Of a stretch of DNA of 64,000 nucleotides, positions 36,101-47,500 are shown in pieces (position 1 is the first letter of the stretch; each line of letters starts with the position of its first letter). Origin of the DNA: Pegoplata infirma (Eukaryota > Arthropoda > Insecta > Diptera > Anthomyiidae); contig OY992537.1 in the NCBI GenBank assembly GCA_963921195.1, positions 204,872,581 to 204,936,580 on the forward strand. The letters run 5' to 3'. The notes below the pieces were generated by a model. That model was not told where the DNA came from. It did no database searches and saw only the letters and a list, made by a program, of their open reading frames with translations. The position numbers and the translations under genes were made by a program.

Positions 36101-39100
36101 GCACTTCTACTTAAGTAGAAAATTCTATTATTGTTGAAATAAATCTTACAAAAATTTATTTTAAAAAATTTATAGCGGTGATTACCAATTATTGTTATTT
36201 ATTTAAAATCTATTATCTCCAGTATGGCAGAAGATTACTATTAAAGTATTGTAGACAATTTTAAAACAAAAATAAATTGGTGGAAATTAATAGCAGTGAT
36301 CACAAATTTTTGTTTATTTTTTTTTAAGTACTTTTACTTAAGGAACATTTTATTTATTTCCGGTTAAGAGCTTTTAATTGTTGATTGGATGTAAATTGCA
36401 ATTCAAATACTTTTTTTTTTAATTTCAAAGAAATGGAAATTTTTGAAAATTTAAAGTGATTATCATCAATTTTTTCTTTTTACCTTTTAACTCCTAATTA
36501 AGAAGTAAATTTTAATTAACGTTTTTCCAAAAAAAAAATTATAATTAAACAATATTTTTACGAATTTATAGCGGTGATCATAAATTTTTGATTTTTGTTT
36601 TTTTTGCATTTGAAAGCTAAAGTGGTGATAACAAAATAAAGTTTTGCTCTGCCACCTCTTGTTTAGACGTAAATTGCAATTTAAGTGGTTTAACAAAGAA
36701 TTTTCAAACAGATTAGATTTGTGGGAATATGTAACTGTGATCACAACCTTTTTTGTTTATTTTCAATTTTCGTAATTTCATTTTCGTAATTTCCGCTCAA
36801 GCACCTTTAAAAGCAAATTTCAGTTAAATTTTTGTTAAAAAAATTTAAAAAAGTGGATTTTTTAGAAATTTGTTTAGGTGATCACTAATATTTGTTATTT
36901 TCGCTCTAGTTCATGAGTAAATTGCTATTTCATTCTTTAGAAAAATTTATAGTTTCTATCTTTTTTTTTTTAATTAATAGCGGTGATAACTAATTTTTGA
37001 TACTTTCGCTTTAGCACTTCTAGGTAAGAAGAAAACATAATTTTTAAAAATCTTACAAAAATGGCTTTTTGGAAATTTTTAGTGATTATCAATTTTATTT
37101 TCGCTCTAGCCTTTCTACTTATGGAGAAAATTCCATTTAAATATTTTTAGAAATAAATTGTACAAAAATTTATTTTTGAAAAATTTATAGCGGTGATTAC
37201 CAATTGTTGTTATTTATTTAAAATCTATTATCTTCAGTATGGCAGAAGATTACTAGTAAAGTATTGTAGACAATTTTCAAACAGAAATTAAATTCTAGGA
37301 AATTTATAGCAGTGATCACAAATTTTTGTTTATTTTCTATATAATAATTTAACTAAATGAGCATTTTTCTTACTTCCTGTCTAGAGCTTTTAATTGTTGA
37401 TTGGGTGTAAATTGCAATTACATTTTTTTTATAAAATTTTAAACAAATGAAAGTTTTTGAAAATTTAAAGTGGTTATTACCAATTTTTGTCTTATTACTC
37501 TTAAACCCCTAATTAAGAAATAAATTTTAATAAAAGTTTTTAAAAATATTTCATAAAAAATAATTTTTTTTATGAATTTACAGCGGTGATCACCAATTCT
37601 TGTTTTTTAGACTTAAAATTTTATAGTGGTGATCACAAAATTTAGTTTTGATCTGTCAACTCTAGTTATGACGTAAATTGCAATTTAAGTGTTTTAACAA
37701 AGAATTTTCAAACAGAAATAAAAATGTGGAAGTTTATGTGAGTGATCATAAATTTTTATTTATTTTCTATATAGTAATTTTACTTAAGAAGCATTTTTCT
37801 TATTTATAAAAAAAAACAATATTTTAAGAATTTACAGCGGTGATCATCAATTTTATTTTTTTTTTATTTTGCTTTAAAAAGTTATAGTTGTGATCACAAA
37901 ATTTAGTTTTGCTCTATCACCTTTAGTAAAGACGTTAATTGAAATTTAAGAGCGTACAAAAAAAAGTTTTTAAAAAACTTATAGCGGTGATTACCAATTG
38001 TTGTTATTTATTTAAAATCTAGCACCAGTATGGCAGGCAATTATTATCAAAGAATTGTAGACAATTTTTAAACAAAAGTAAATTCTAGGAAATTTATAGC
38101 AGTGATCACAAATTTTTGTATATTTTCTATGTAGTACTTTTGCTTAAGGAGAGCTTTCATAAGGAGAACTTTCATATATCCAGTCTAGAGATTTTTATTG
38201 CTGATTAAGAGTAAATTGTAATTGAATTATTTTTTTAAAAACTTCACACTAATGGAAGTTTTTAAAAATTTAAAGCGGTTATCACCAACTTTTATCTTTT
38301 TACTTCTAACCCCCTAGTTTTTTACAAAATTTTATGAAAAACAATACTTTTTACGAATTTACAGCGGTGATCACCAATTATTGTTGTTTTGCTATATCAC
38401 CTTTAGTAAAGACGTTAATTGAAAATTAAGAGCGTACGAAAAAAAGTGTTTAAAAAACTATAGATTACCAATTGTTGTTATTTATTTAAAATCTAGCACC
38501 AGTAAGGCAGGCAATTATTATCAAAGAATTGTAGACAATTTTTAAACAAAAGTAAATTCTAGGAAATTTATAGCAGTGATTAAGGAGAGCTTTCATAAAG
38601 AGAGCTTTCATATATCCAGTCTAGAGATTTTTATTGCGGATTAAGAGTAAATTGCAATTGAATTATTTTTTTCAAAATTTCACACTAATGGAAGTTTTTA
38701 AAAATTTAAAGCGGTTATCACCAACTTTTATCTATTTACTTCTAACCCCCTAGTTTTTTACAAAATTTTATGAAAAGCAATACTTTTTACGAATTTACAG
38801 CGGTGATCACCAATTTTTGTTGTTTTGCTTAAGAATTTTATAGAGGTGGTCACAAAACTCGTTTTACTCTGTCACCTATTGTAAAGACGTGAATTGCACT
38901 TTAAGTGTTTTAACAAAGAATTTTTAAATAGAAACAGATTTGTGGAAATTTATATCAGTGATCACAAATTTTTATTTGTTTTCTATATAGTACTTTTACT
39001 TAAGGAGCATTTTCTTAAATTCCGCTACAGCAACTTAAAAGCAAATTTCAGTTAAAATTTTTTTAGAAAATTTCAATAAAGTGGATTTTTGAGAAATTTG

Positions 39101-42100
39101 TTTAGGTCATCACTAATATTTGTTATTTTCTCTATAGCATCTCTAGTTAATGCGTTAATTGCAATTTAATTTTTTAGAACAATTTTATTCAAAAATTGCT
39201 TGTTTTTAGTTAAGATGAAAACATAATTTTAAAATATCTAAAAATTTTACAAAATGGGTTTTAGGAATTTATAGTGATCACCAATTTATTTCTGTTTTAT
39301 TTTCGCTCTAGCACTTATACTTAAGTAGCAAATTCTATTATTGTTGAAATAAATCTTACAAAAATTTATTTTAAAAAACTTATAGCGGTGATTACCAATT
39401 ATTGTTATTTATTTAAAATCTATTATCTCCAGTATGGCAGAAGATTACTATTAAAGTATTGTAGACAATTTTTAAACAGAAATAATTTCGTAGAAATTTA
39501 TAGCAGTGATCACAAAGTTTTGTTTATTTTCTATATAGCACTTTTAAATTAAGGAGCATTTTTCCTATTTCCGGTCTAGAGCTTTTAATTGTCGAGTGGA
39601 AGTAAATTGCAATTGAATTATTTTTATAAAATTTCAAATAAATGAAAGTTTTTTTAAATTTAAAGTGGTTATCGCCATTTTTTTTTTTTTGCTTTTTCGT
39701 TTAAACCCCTGGTTAATAAGTAAATTTCAATTAAAGTTTTTAAAAAAACTTTAAAAAAATCAATATTTTAGGAATTTACGGTGATCATCAATGCTTTAAA
39801 AAGTTATAGTGGTGATCACAAAATTTAGTTTTTCTCTATCACCTCTAGTTAAGACGTAAATTGAAATTTAAATGTTTTACCAAAGAATTTATTTTAAGAA
39901 ATTTATAGCTGTGATTACCAATTGTTGTTATTTATTTAAAATCTAGCATCCCAAGTAAGGCAGAAAATTACTATCAAAGAATTGTAAACAATTTTTAAAC
40001 AAAAGTAAATTCTAGGAAATTTATAGCAGTGATCACAGGCTTTTGTATATTTTTTTTTTTTTGCGGTGACCACAAATTTTAGTTTTGCTTAGTCATCTCT
40101 CAAGAAGCAAATTAAAATTTTAAGTGTTTTAACAAAGAATTTTTACTGAAATTAATTTTCGAATTTTAGCAGTGATTACCAATTTTCAATATTTTTGTGT
40201 TAGCGGCTCTATGATAGATTCGCCAAAACAGCATTTAACTTCTTTGCTTATTTGATTTTAATTCAGTTGATTGACAAGTAAACGCTCTCTAAACTAAATT
40301 TTTATATTTATTGCACGGATCACCGAAATTTTGGAATTTACTCTAATGAAAAATGTAAAAAAATATAATTTTTTTAAATTCAGAGCGTTGTTGTAGCTCC
40401 TCTAGCTAATTTTAATAAAAGTTTTTAAGAAAATCTTTAAATGGCACTTTTGAAAATTTTTAGCGGTGATTACCAATTTTTGTTGTTTTCACACTAGCAC
40501 TTAAAGAAAAGTATTAAATTACAATTAAATTTAAAAAACAAAAAAATCAAACCAAAACTGGTTTCAAATGTTTATTGGCATGATTACCAATTTCGATCAA
40601 GCACATCCAGGTAAAACTTTGCAATTAAAGTTTTGTGAAAAGTTTTATAATTAAAAGCTGTGCACTATTTTCTGTCATTTTAAATCCACCACTACTTGTT
40701 ATGGATGATTTTTGAGAATTTTTAATGGTGATCACTAAATTTGGTTATTCTTGTTGTAACTCCTCTAGTTAATTGCAATTTAAAAGAAAATCTTTTAGTG
40801 CGTTTTTGAAAATTTGTAGCAGTTATTACCAATTTTTGTTATTTTCACACTAGCACTACAAGTTAAGTAGAAAATTGCAAATAATTTTTTGTAAAAAAAT
40901 TTCAAACAGTAACTGGTTTTAAAAGTTTATAGCGGTGATCACCATATATAACACCTCTTGTTAAAGCCTTGCAATTCAAGTCTTGTAGAAAAATTTTATA
41001 AAAATTTGAATTTTTTAATTTAAAGCTGTGATCACTATTTTCTCTTATATTTAATCCACCACCACTATTTAGGAATGATTTTCGGAAATTAATGGCAGTG
41101 ATCAACATTTTTGGTTATTTTTGTTGTAGCTCCTTTAGTTAATTGCAATTAAAATTTTCAGGAAAATCTTCAAATACACTTTTGAAAATTTTTAGCGGTG
41201 ATTACCAAGTTTTGTTTTTTTTTCACACTAGCACTTAAAGCAATGTAGAAAATTTGCAGTTAATTTTTTGTAAAAAAATCTAAACAAAAACAGCTTTCGA
41301 CTGTTAATAGCGGTGATCACCAATTAGATCAAGCATATCTAGGAAAAGCTTTCCAATTTAAGTTTTTTGGAAATTTTTAGTGCAAATTACCATATTTGGT
41401 TATTCTCATTGTAGCTCCTCTAGTTCGTTGCAATTTAAAAGAAAATCTTTTAGTGCGTTTTTGAAAATTTGTAGCAGTTATTACCAATTTTTGTTATTTT
41501 CACACTAGCACTACAAGTTAAGTAGAAATTGCAAATAATTTTTTGTAAAAAAATTTCAAACAGAAACTGGTTTTAATAGTTTATAGCGGTGATCACCAAT
41601 TCCTATATAACACCTCTAGTTAAAGCTTTGCAATTCAAGTTTTGTAGAACAATTTTATAAAAATTTTGAAATTTTTAATTTAAAGCTGTGATCACTATTT
41701 TCTCTTATATTTAATCCACCACCACTATTTAAGAACGATTTTCGGAAATTAATGGCAGTGATCAATTTTTTGGTTATTTTTGTTGTAGCTCCTCTAGTTA
41801 ATTGCAGTTAACGTTTTTAAGAAAATCTTCAAATGCTTTTTTGAAAATTTATAGCGGTGATTACCAAGTTTTGTATTTTTCACACTAACGCTTAAAGTAA
41901 AGTAGAAAATTGCAATTAAATTTTTATTAAAAAAATTCTAAACAAAAACTGCTTTCGACTTTTAATAGCGGTGATCAACAATTCGATCAAGCACATCTAG
42001 GAAAAGCTTTCCAATTTAAGCTTTGTAGAAAATTTCATAATTTAAAGATGTGATCACTATTTTCTGTCATTTTAAATCCACCACTCGTCCATCCCTTTTT

Positions 42101-44300
42101 TTTGACCAAAAATTTTTTTTTATTTTTGTTATTTTTTAATTGCTATTTTATTTAGAATTTCACGCTCGACACATTGACGCTAAAATTTTGTAAATCGGTC
42201 CAGTAGTTTTGGAGTTATAGCGATTTTACCATATTTTTTCTTACGCACTGACTATGGTTGCCAAGTTTGTCGAAAATTATTTTTTTTTTCGGGGTAAAAA
42301 TTTGGGTTACATATTCTGAAAGAGCATAAAAAGTTGGGACGTATAGGTCTCCGACCCAAATCGGGCCTATACTTACCGAGCTATTGACGAAAAACGAAAT
42401 TGTGGCAACCCTTGAGAGAATTTGAAATTTTAATTTTTCTCAAATCAAAAAATCTTAAAATCGTTCGTAAAATCTCCGAAACTACTGGACGGATTTACAA
42501 AAATTTAGCATCAATGTTTTGAGCGTGAAATTCTACATAAAACAGATGAAAAATATGGAGTAAAAAAATTTAAAAGTTTTTCGACAAAAAAAGCAGTGGT
42601 TAGTACATCCTTTTTTTTTTTTGACCAAAAAATTTTTTTTTGATTTTTGTTATTTTTTAATTGCTTTTTTATTTAGAATTTCACGCTCGACACATTGACG
42701 CTAAAATTTTGTAAATCGGTCCAGTAGTTTTGGAGTTATAGCGATTTTACCATATTTTTTTTAGCGTCAATGTGTCGAGCGTGAAATTCTAAATAAAATT
42801 GCAATTAAAAAATAACAAAAATCAAAAAAAAAATTTTTGGTCAAAAAAAAAGGATGGACTAACCACTGCTTTTTTTTTGTCAAAAAACTTTTAAATTTTT
42901 TTACTCCATATTTTTCATCTATTTTATGTAGAATATCACGCTCGACACATTGATGCTAAATTTTTGTAAATCCGTCCAGTAGTTTCGGAGATATAACGAT
43001 TTTAAGATTTTTTTGATTTGAGAAAAATTAAAATTTCAAATTCTCTCAAGGGTCGCCACAATTTGGTTTTTCGTCAATAGCTCGGTAAGTACAGGCCCGA
43101 ATTGGGTCGGAGACCTATACGTCCCAACTTTTTATGCTCTTTCAGAATATGTAACCCAAATTTTTACCCCGTAAAAAAATATTTTTCGACAAACTTGGCA
43201 ACCATAGTCAGTGCGTAAGAAAAAATATGGTAAAATCGCTATAACTCCAAAACTACTGGACCGATTTACAAAATTTTAGCGTCAATGTGTCGAGCGTGAA
43301 ATTCTTAATAAAATAGCAATTAAAAAATAACATAAAATCAAAAAAAAAAATTTTGGTCAAAAAAAAGGATGGACACTCCTTGTTAAGGATGATTTGTGGG
43401 AATTTTTATTGGTGATTACTATATTTGGCTATTTTTGTTGTAACTCCTCTAGTTAATTGCAATTGAAAAGAAAATTTTCAAATGCACTTTTGAAAATTTA
43501 TAGCGTTGATTACAAATTTTTGATATTTTCACACTACAAGTTAAATAGAAAATTATAACTAATTTTTTGTAAACAAATTTAAAACAGAAACTGGCTTTAA
43601 AAGTTTATAGTGGCCTCTAGTTAAAGCTTAGCATATTCAAGTTTTGTGGAAAATTTCATAAAAACTTTGTTTTTTTAATTTAATGCTTTGATTCCTATTT
43701 TCTGTCATTTTTAATCCACCACCACTAGTTAAGGATAAGGGAATTAATGGCAGTGATCAATATTTTTGACTATTTTCGTTGTAAGTCCTTTAGATTATTG
43801 CAATTAAAGTTTTATTGAAAATCTATAAATGCACTTTTGAAAATTTATAGCGGTGATTACCAATTTTTGTAATTTTCACACTAGCACTTAAAGTAAAATA
43901 GTAAATTGCAATTAAATTTTTGTTAAAAAAATTCTAAACAAAAAAAGCTTTCGACTGTTAACAGCGGAGATCACCAATTCGATCAAGCACCTCTAGGAAA
44001 AGCTTTCCAATTTAAGTTTTCTAGAAAATTTCATAATTTAAAGTTGTGATCACTATTTCCTGTTATTTTTAATCCACTACCATTAGTTTAGGATTATTTC
44101 TGGGAATTTATAGCAGTGATCGAAATTGTTGGTTATTTTTGTTGTAGCTCCTCTAGTTAAATGCAATTAAAGTTTTAAAAAAAAATCTTCAAATGCGCTG
44201 TTGAAAATTTATAGCGGTGATAACCAATTTTTGTTCTTTTCAAGCTAGCACTTAATTTTTTGTTAAAAAAAATTTTAAACAGTTTTTCAAAAATTTTAAA
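33171..44300 (-). repeat. Right arm of giant inverted satellite
   Basis: The same family as the left arm in reverse complement: TTATAGCGGTGATCACCAATTTTTG, CTATATAGTACTTTTACTTAAGGAGC and TTTCCGGTCTAGAGCTTTTAATTG. Higher-order copies are visible. 33180-34160 matches 36850-37800 closely, a 317 bp duplication sits at 34480-35110, and 40780-41100 matches 41440-41770 (about 659 apart). It ends under 100 bases from the receptor's last exon. Confidence 0.85.
42087..43374. mobile_element. Foldback element with about 510-base inverted arms
   Basis: Starts GTCCATCCCTTTTTTTTGACC and ends GGTCAAAAAAAAGGATGGAC. ACTC flanks both sides (42083-42086, 43375-43378). Each arm contains CACGCTCGACACATTGACGC and TGGTTGCCAAGTTTGTCG. 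The centre (about 42600-42860) carries an extra copy of the terminal part in both orientations. No coding capacity. Confidence 0.85.
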
Positions 44301-44387
44301 TTTACACTCAAATTTCATTTATAAAAACTTATTAATATTAAAAATAACAATTTTCTTAAAAATAAATCTAAATAATACATTTCTAAA

Positions 44388-44591
44388 TTAAGTATCCTTT
44401 TCTCTTCTCCTTCTTTTAACTTTTTTTCGTTTTTCTTTCACCACAGTCCCCGTTGTAGTAGAAGATTGTAAAGAGGAGCCCAAACAGGTGGAATTAGAAC
44501 CTCGCCGGAGATAAGTCTTTAAAGGTTTTCGTGTTAACCAGAAACATATGAAAAAATAAAGTTCTGATTTTAAAGCCACCATAGGAGGAAT
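44388..44591 (-). CDS. iGluR last exon: cytoplasmic tail
   Basis: The exon starts after ATCAAAACAG in phase 0 and is preceded by a 70-base intron (44592-44661). It encodes IPPMVALKSELYFFICFWLTRKP, which resembles the post-M4 pattern P-x-x-ALKxEL-x-FW-x-x-KP of insect kainate-type subunits. A Ser/Thr-rich stretch and a strongly basic end (KEKRKKVKRRRREKD) follow. Local base composition is clearly less AT-rich than the surrounding repeats, as expected for coding DNA. No AATAAA is visible before the satellite begins; the only weak candidate is AATAAG at 44328-44333. Confidence 0.8.
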   Translation of the reverse strand: MPPMVALKSELYFFICFWLTRKPLKTYLRRGSNSTCLGSSLQSSTTTGTVVKEKRKKVKRRRREKDT

Positions 44592-47500
44592 CTGTTTTGA
44601 TAACAATAGATAAAATTAGAAAAAAAAAAACAACAAATTTTTGTAATTTTTAATTTGTCACCTTTTCATTAGCCGCTATCTTTTGTATATTTCGTAAAAA
44701 TTCAGCAATTCCTATACAAATTGCTATAAGTATACCACCTATTAGCACCAAAAACAAACCACCCACAGATTCCATATCAAATTGTGAACTTTGGTCATCT
44801 GCATCCGGATATAATAGATCACAGTTTGTATCATTACTATTAAACCATTTATTTTTCAACTTATACAAGCTACCCTTTTCACTAAGTTTTAATATACCCA
44901 CACTTATATTGGAACGATAAGGAGCATCTGAAATTAATGAAATATGGGATTAATAACACAGTGCAACAATCAAAATCAGAACGGGATGAAACCAAATGCA
45001 AATGAAAGTTGATATTTTCCATAACTATAGATGGGCAAAGGGTAAATTCCCAAATGGTAAATACCCGGTAAAATAGTTAAATTGGGTAGAAATTGGTAAA
45101 CACCCGGGTATTTTTCAAAAAGGTGGGTTTAAACTATGTTTTACAACATTTGATGAACTAAAACATTTTGCAGCAAAATTTAATGAATTTTATACTAAAA
45201 AACAGTACTTTCTTTGAAAAAAAAGTACTTTCTTTAGAAAAAATAGTGCTCTTTAGGAAAAATATAAAAAAGTTATTTTTTTAGAGAGAAAGTGTTTTTT
45301 TTTAGAAAAAGTAGCGCTTTTTTTGTAAAATAGTACTATTTTAGAAAAGTGCTATTTCACGTACTTTTTCTGGAAAAAAGTACTTATGTATTAAGAAAAA
45401 TTGTATTTTTTTCCTAAAAAGTATTATTTACGAAAATATGGTACTATAGTACTACACTAAGAAAATTATGTCAATAACTGTTTGTAGGTTATTTTAAAAA
45501 GTAATCAGTAAAGTTATTTTAAAAGAAAAATCAATAATTTTATTATAGACTTCTTATTTTCTACTGTTTCTGTAGTTTAAAAAAAATAATTTACTGTATT
45601 AAAAACGAATTTTCTGTTACATTTAATTTCGGCAGTAAAAAATTTCTTCTATAGTTTTACTGTTTTTCAATACAAAATAACTGAATATTCACTAGTTTTT
45701 TAATGTTTTGGTTAGTCATTAAATTAACATTTAAAATTGACTGTATTGTGTTTTTATTTTAAAAGAAAAAACACTGGAATGGTTTTTAAATAAAAGTTCA
45801 TTTGTTTTAAGTGAATATTCACTGGAATTTACCTACATAATTTTTTGAGTGTATCTTTTTTTTGAAAAAGTACCTTTTTTAGAAAAAAGTACATTTTTTT
45901 AGAAAAAAAAGTACTTTGTTCTAAAAAAAAAGTATATTTTTTTAAAAAAAAGTGCTTTTTTCTAAAAAAATGTACTTTTTCTAAAAAAAAGTACTTTTTT
46001 CTTAAAAAAGGCATTTTTTTCTAAAAAAAGGAACTTTTTCTAAAAAAAGGTACTTATTGTAAAAAAAAGTACTTTTTTCTAAAAAAAAAAAGTTCTTTTT
46101 CTACAAAAGTACTTTTTTCTAAAAAAAAGTACTTTTTTTAAAAAAAGGCAATTTTCTAAAAACTACTTTTTTCTAAAAAAAAAAGGTACTTTTTCTAAAA
46201 AAAAGTACTTTTTTCTAATAAAAAAGGACTTTAATAGGTACTTTTTGTAAAAAAAGGTTCTTTTTCTAAAAAAGTATTTTTTTTTTTCTAAAAAAAGGTG
46301 CTTTTTCTAAAAAAATTACTTTTTTCTAAAAAAAGAACGTTTTTCTAAACAAATGTACTTTTTCTAAAAAAAAGTACTTTTTTTAAAAAAAAAATTACTT
46401 TTTAAAAAAAAAAAAGTTACTTTTTCAAAAAAAGTACTTTTTCTAAAAAGTAAAGTAAAGAAAAAGGTTATTTTTCTAAAAAAGTACTTTTTTCTAAAAA
46501 ATTTACTTTTTCTACAATAAGTACTTTTTTCTAAAAAAGGTACTTTTTCTAATAAAAAGTATTTTTTTTTAAAAGGTACTTTTTCAAAAAAAAAATAATT
46601 TTTCTTAAAAATTCTTTTTTTCTAAAAAAATTTACTTTATCTAAAAATAAAGGAACTTTTCTAAAAAAAAACTACTTTTTTCTAAAAAAAAGCACTTTAA
46701 TAGGTACTTTTTGAAAAAAAAAATACTTTTTTCTAAAAAAAGGTTATTTTTCTAAAAAAAAGGAACTTTTTCTAAAAAAAAGGAACTTTTTCTAAAAAAA
46801 AAAAGGTACTTTCTCTAAAAAAAGGTACTTTTTCTAAAAAAAGGTACTTTTTCTAAAAAAACAAGGAAATTTTTCTAAATAAAATAAAGTAGTAAAGAAG
46901 TACTTTTTTCTAAAAAAATGTACTTTTTTCTAAAAAAAGGAACTTTTTCTAAAAAAAGGTACTTTTTCTAAAAAAAAAGTACTTTTTAAAAAAAAAAAAG
47001 GAAATTTTTCAAAAAAAAATGTACTTTTTTTAAAAAAAGAACTTTTTTAAAAAAAAAATAAGTACTTTTTTCTAAAATAAGTACTTTTTTTTAAAAAAAA
47101 GGTACTTTTTCAAAAAAAAAGGTACTTTTTTGAAAAACTACTTTTACCTAAAAAAAAGTACTTTTTTCTAAAAAAGTACTCTAATACCAGTTTTTCTAAA
47201 AAAAGTACTCTAATACTACTTTTTTAGAAAAAAGTACTCTAATACTACTTTTTTAGAAAAAAGTATTTTTTTTTTTTAAAAAGTACTTATTTTAGAAAAA
47301 AGTACCTTTTTTAAAAAAAGTTGTAAAAAAGTACTTTTTTAGGATATGTACTTTTTTCTAAAAAAGCACTCTAATACTACTTTTTCTAAAAAAAGTACTC
47401 TAATACTACTTTTTTAGAAAAAAGTACTCTAATACTATTTTTTTAGAAAAAAGTACTTTTTTAAAAAAAAGTACTTATTTACCTTTTTTAAAAAAAGTTG

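Noticed and set aside
1..44387. Protein-coding genes in the first 44 kb
   Set aside because: Every open frame examined lies in a repeat array or low-complexity AT-rich DNA and lacks recognisable domains; only the decayed transposase-like frame at about 14.6-15.3 kb has protein character.
44650..44652. Stop codon after Val-Thr-Asn as the receptor's C-terminus
   Set aside because: A phase-matched donor precedes it, and the next 70-base intron leads to an exon with the family's post-M4 motif; kept only as a possible retained-intron form.
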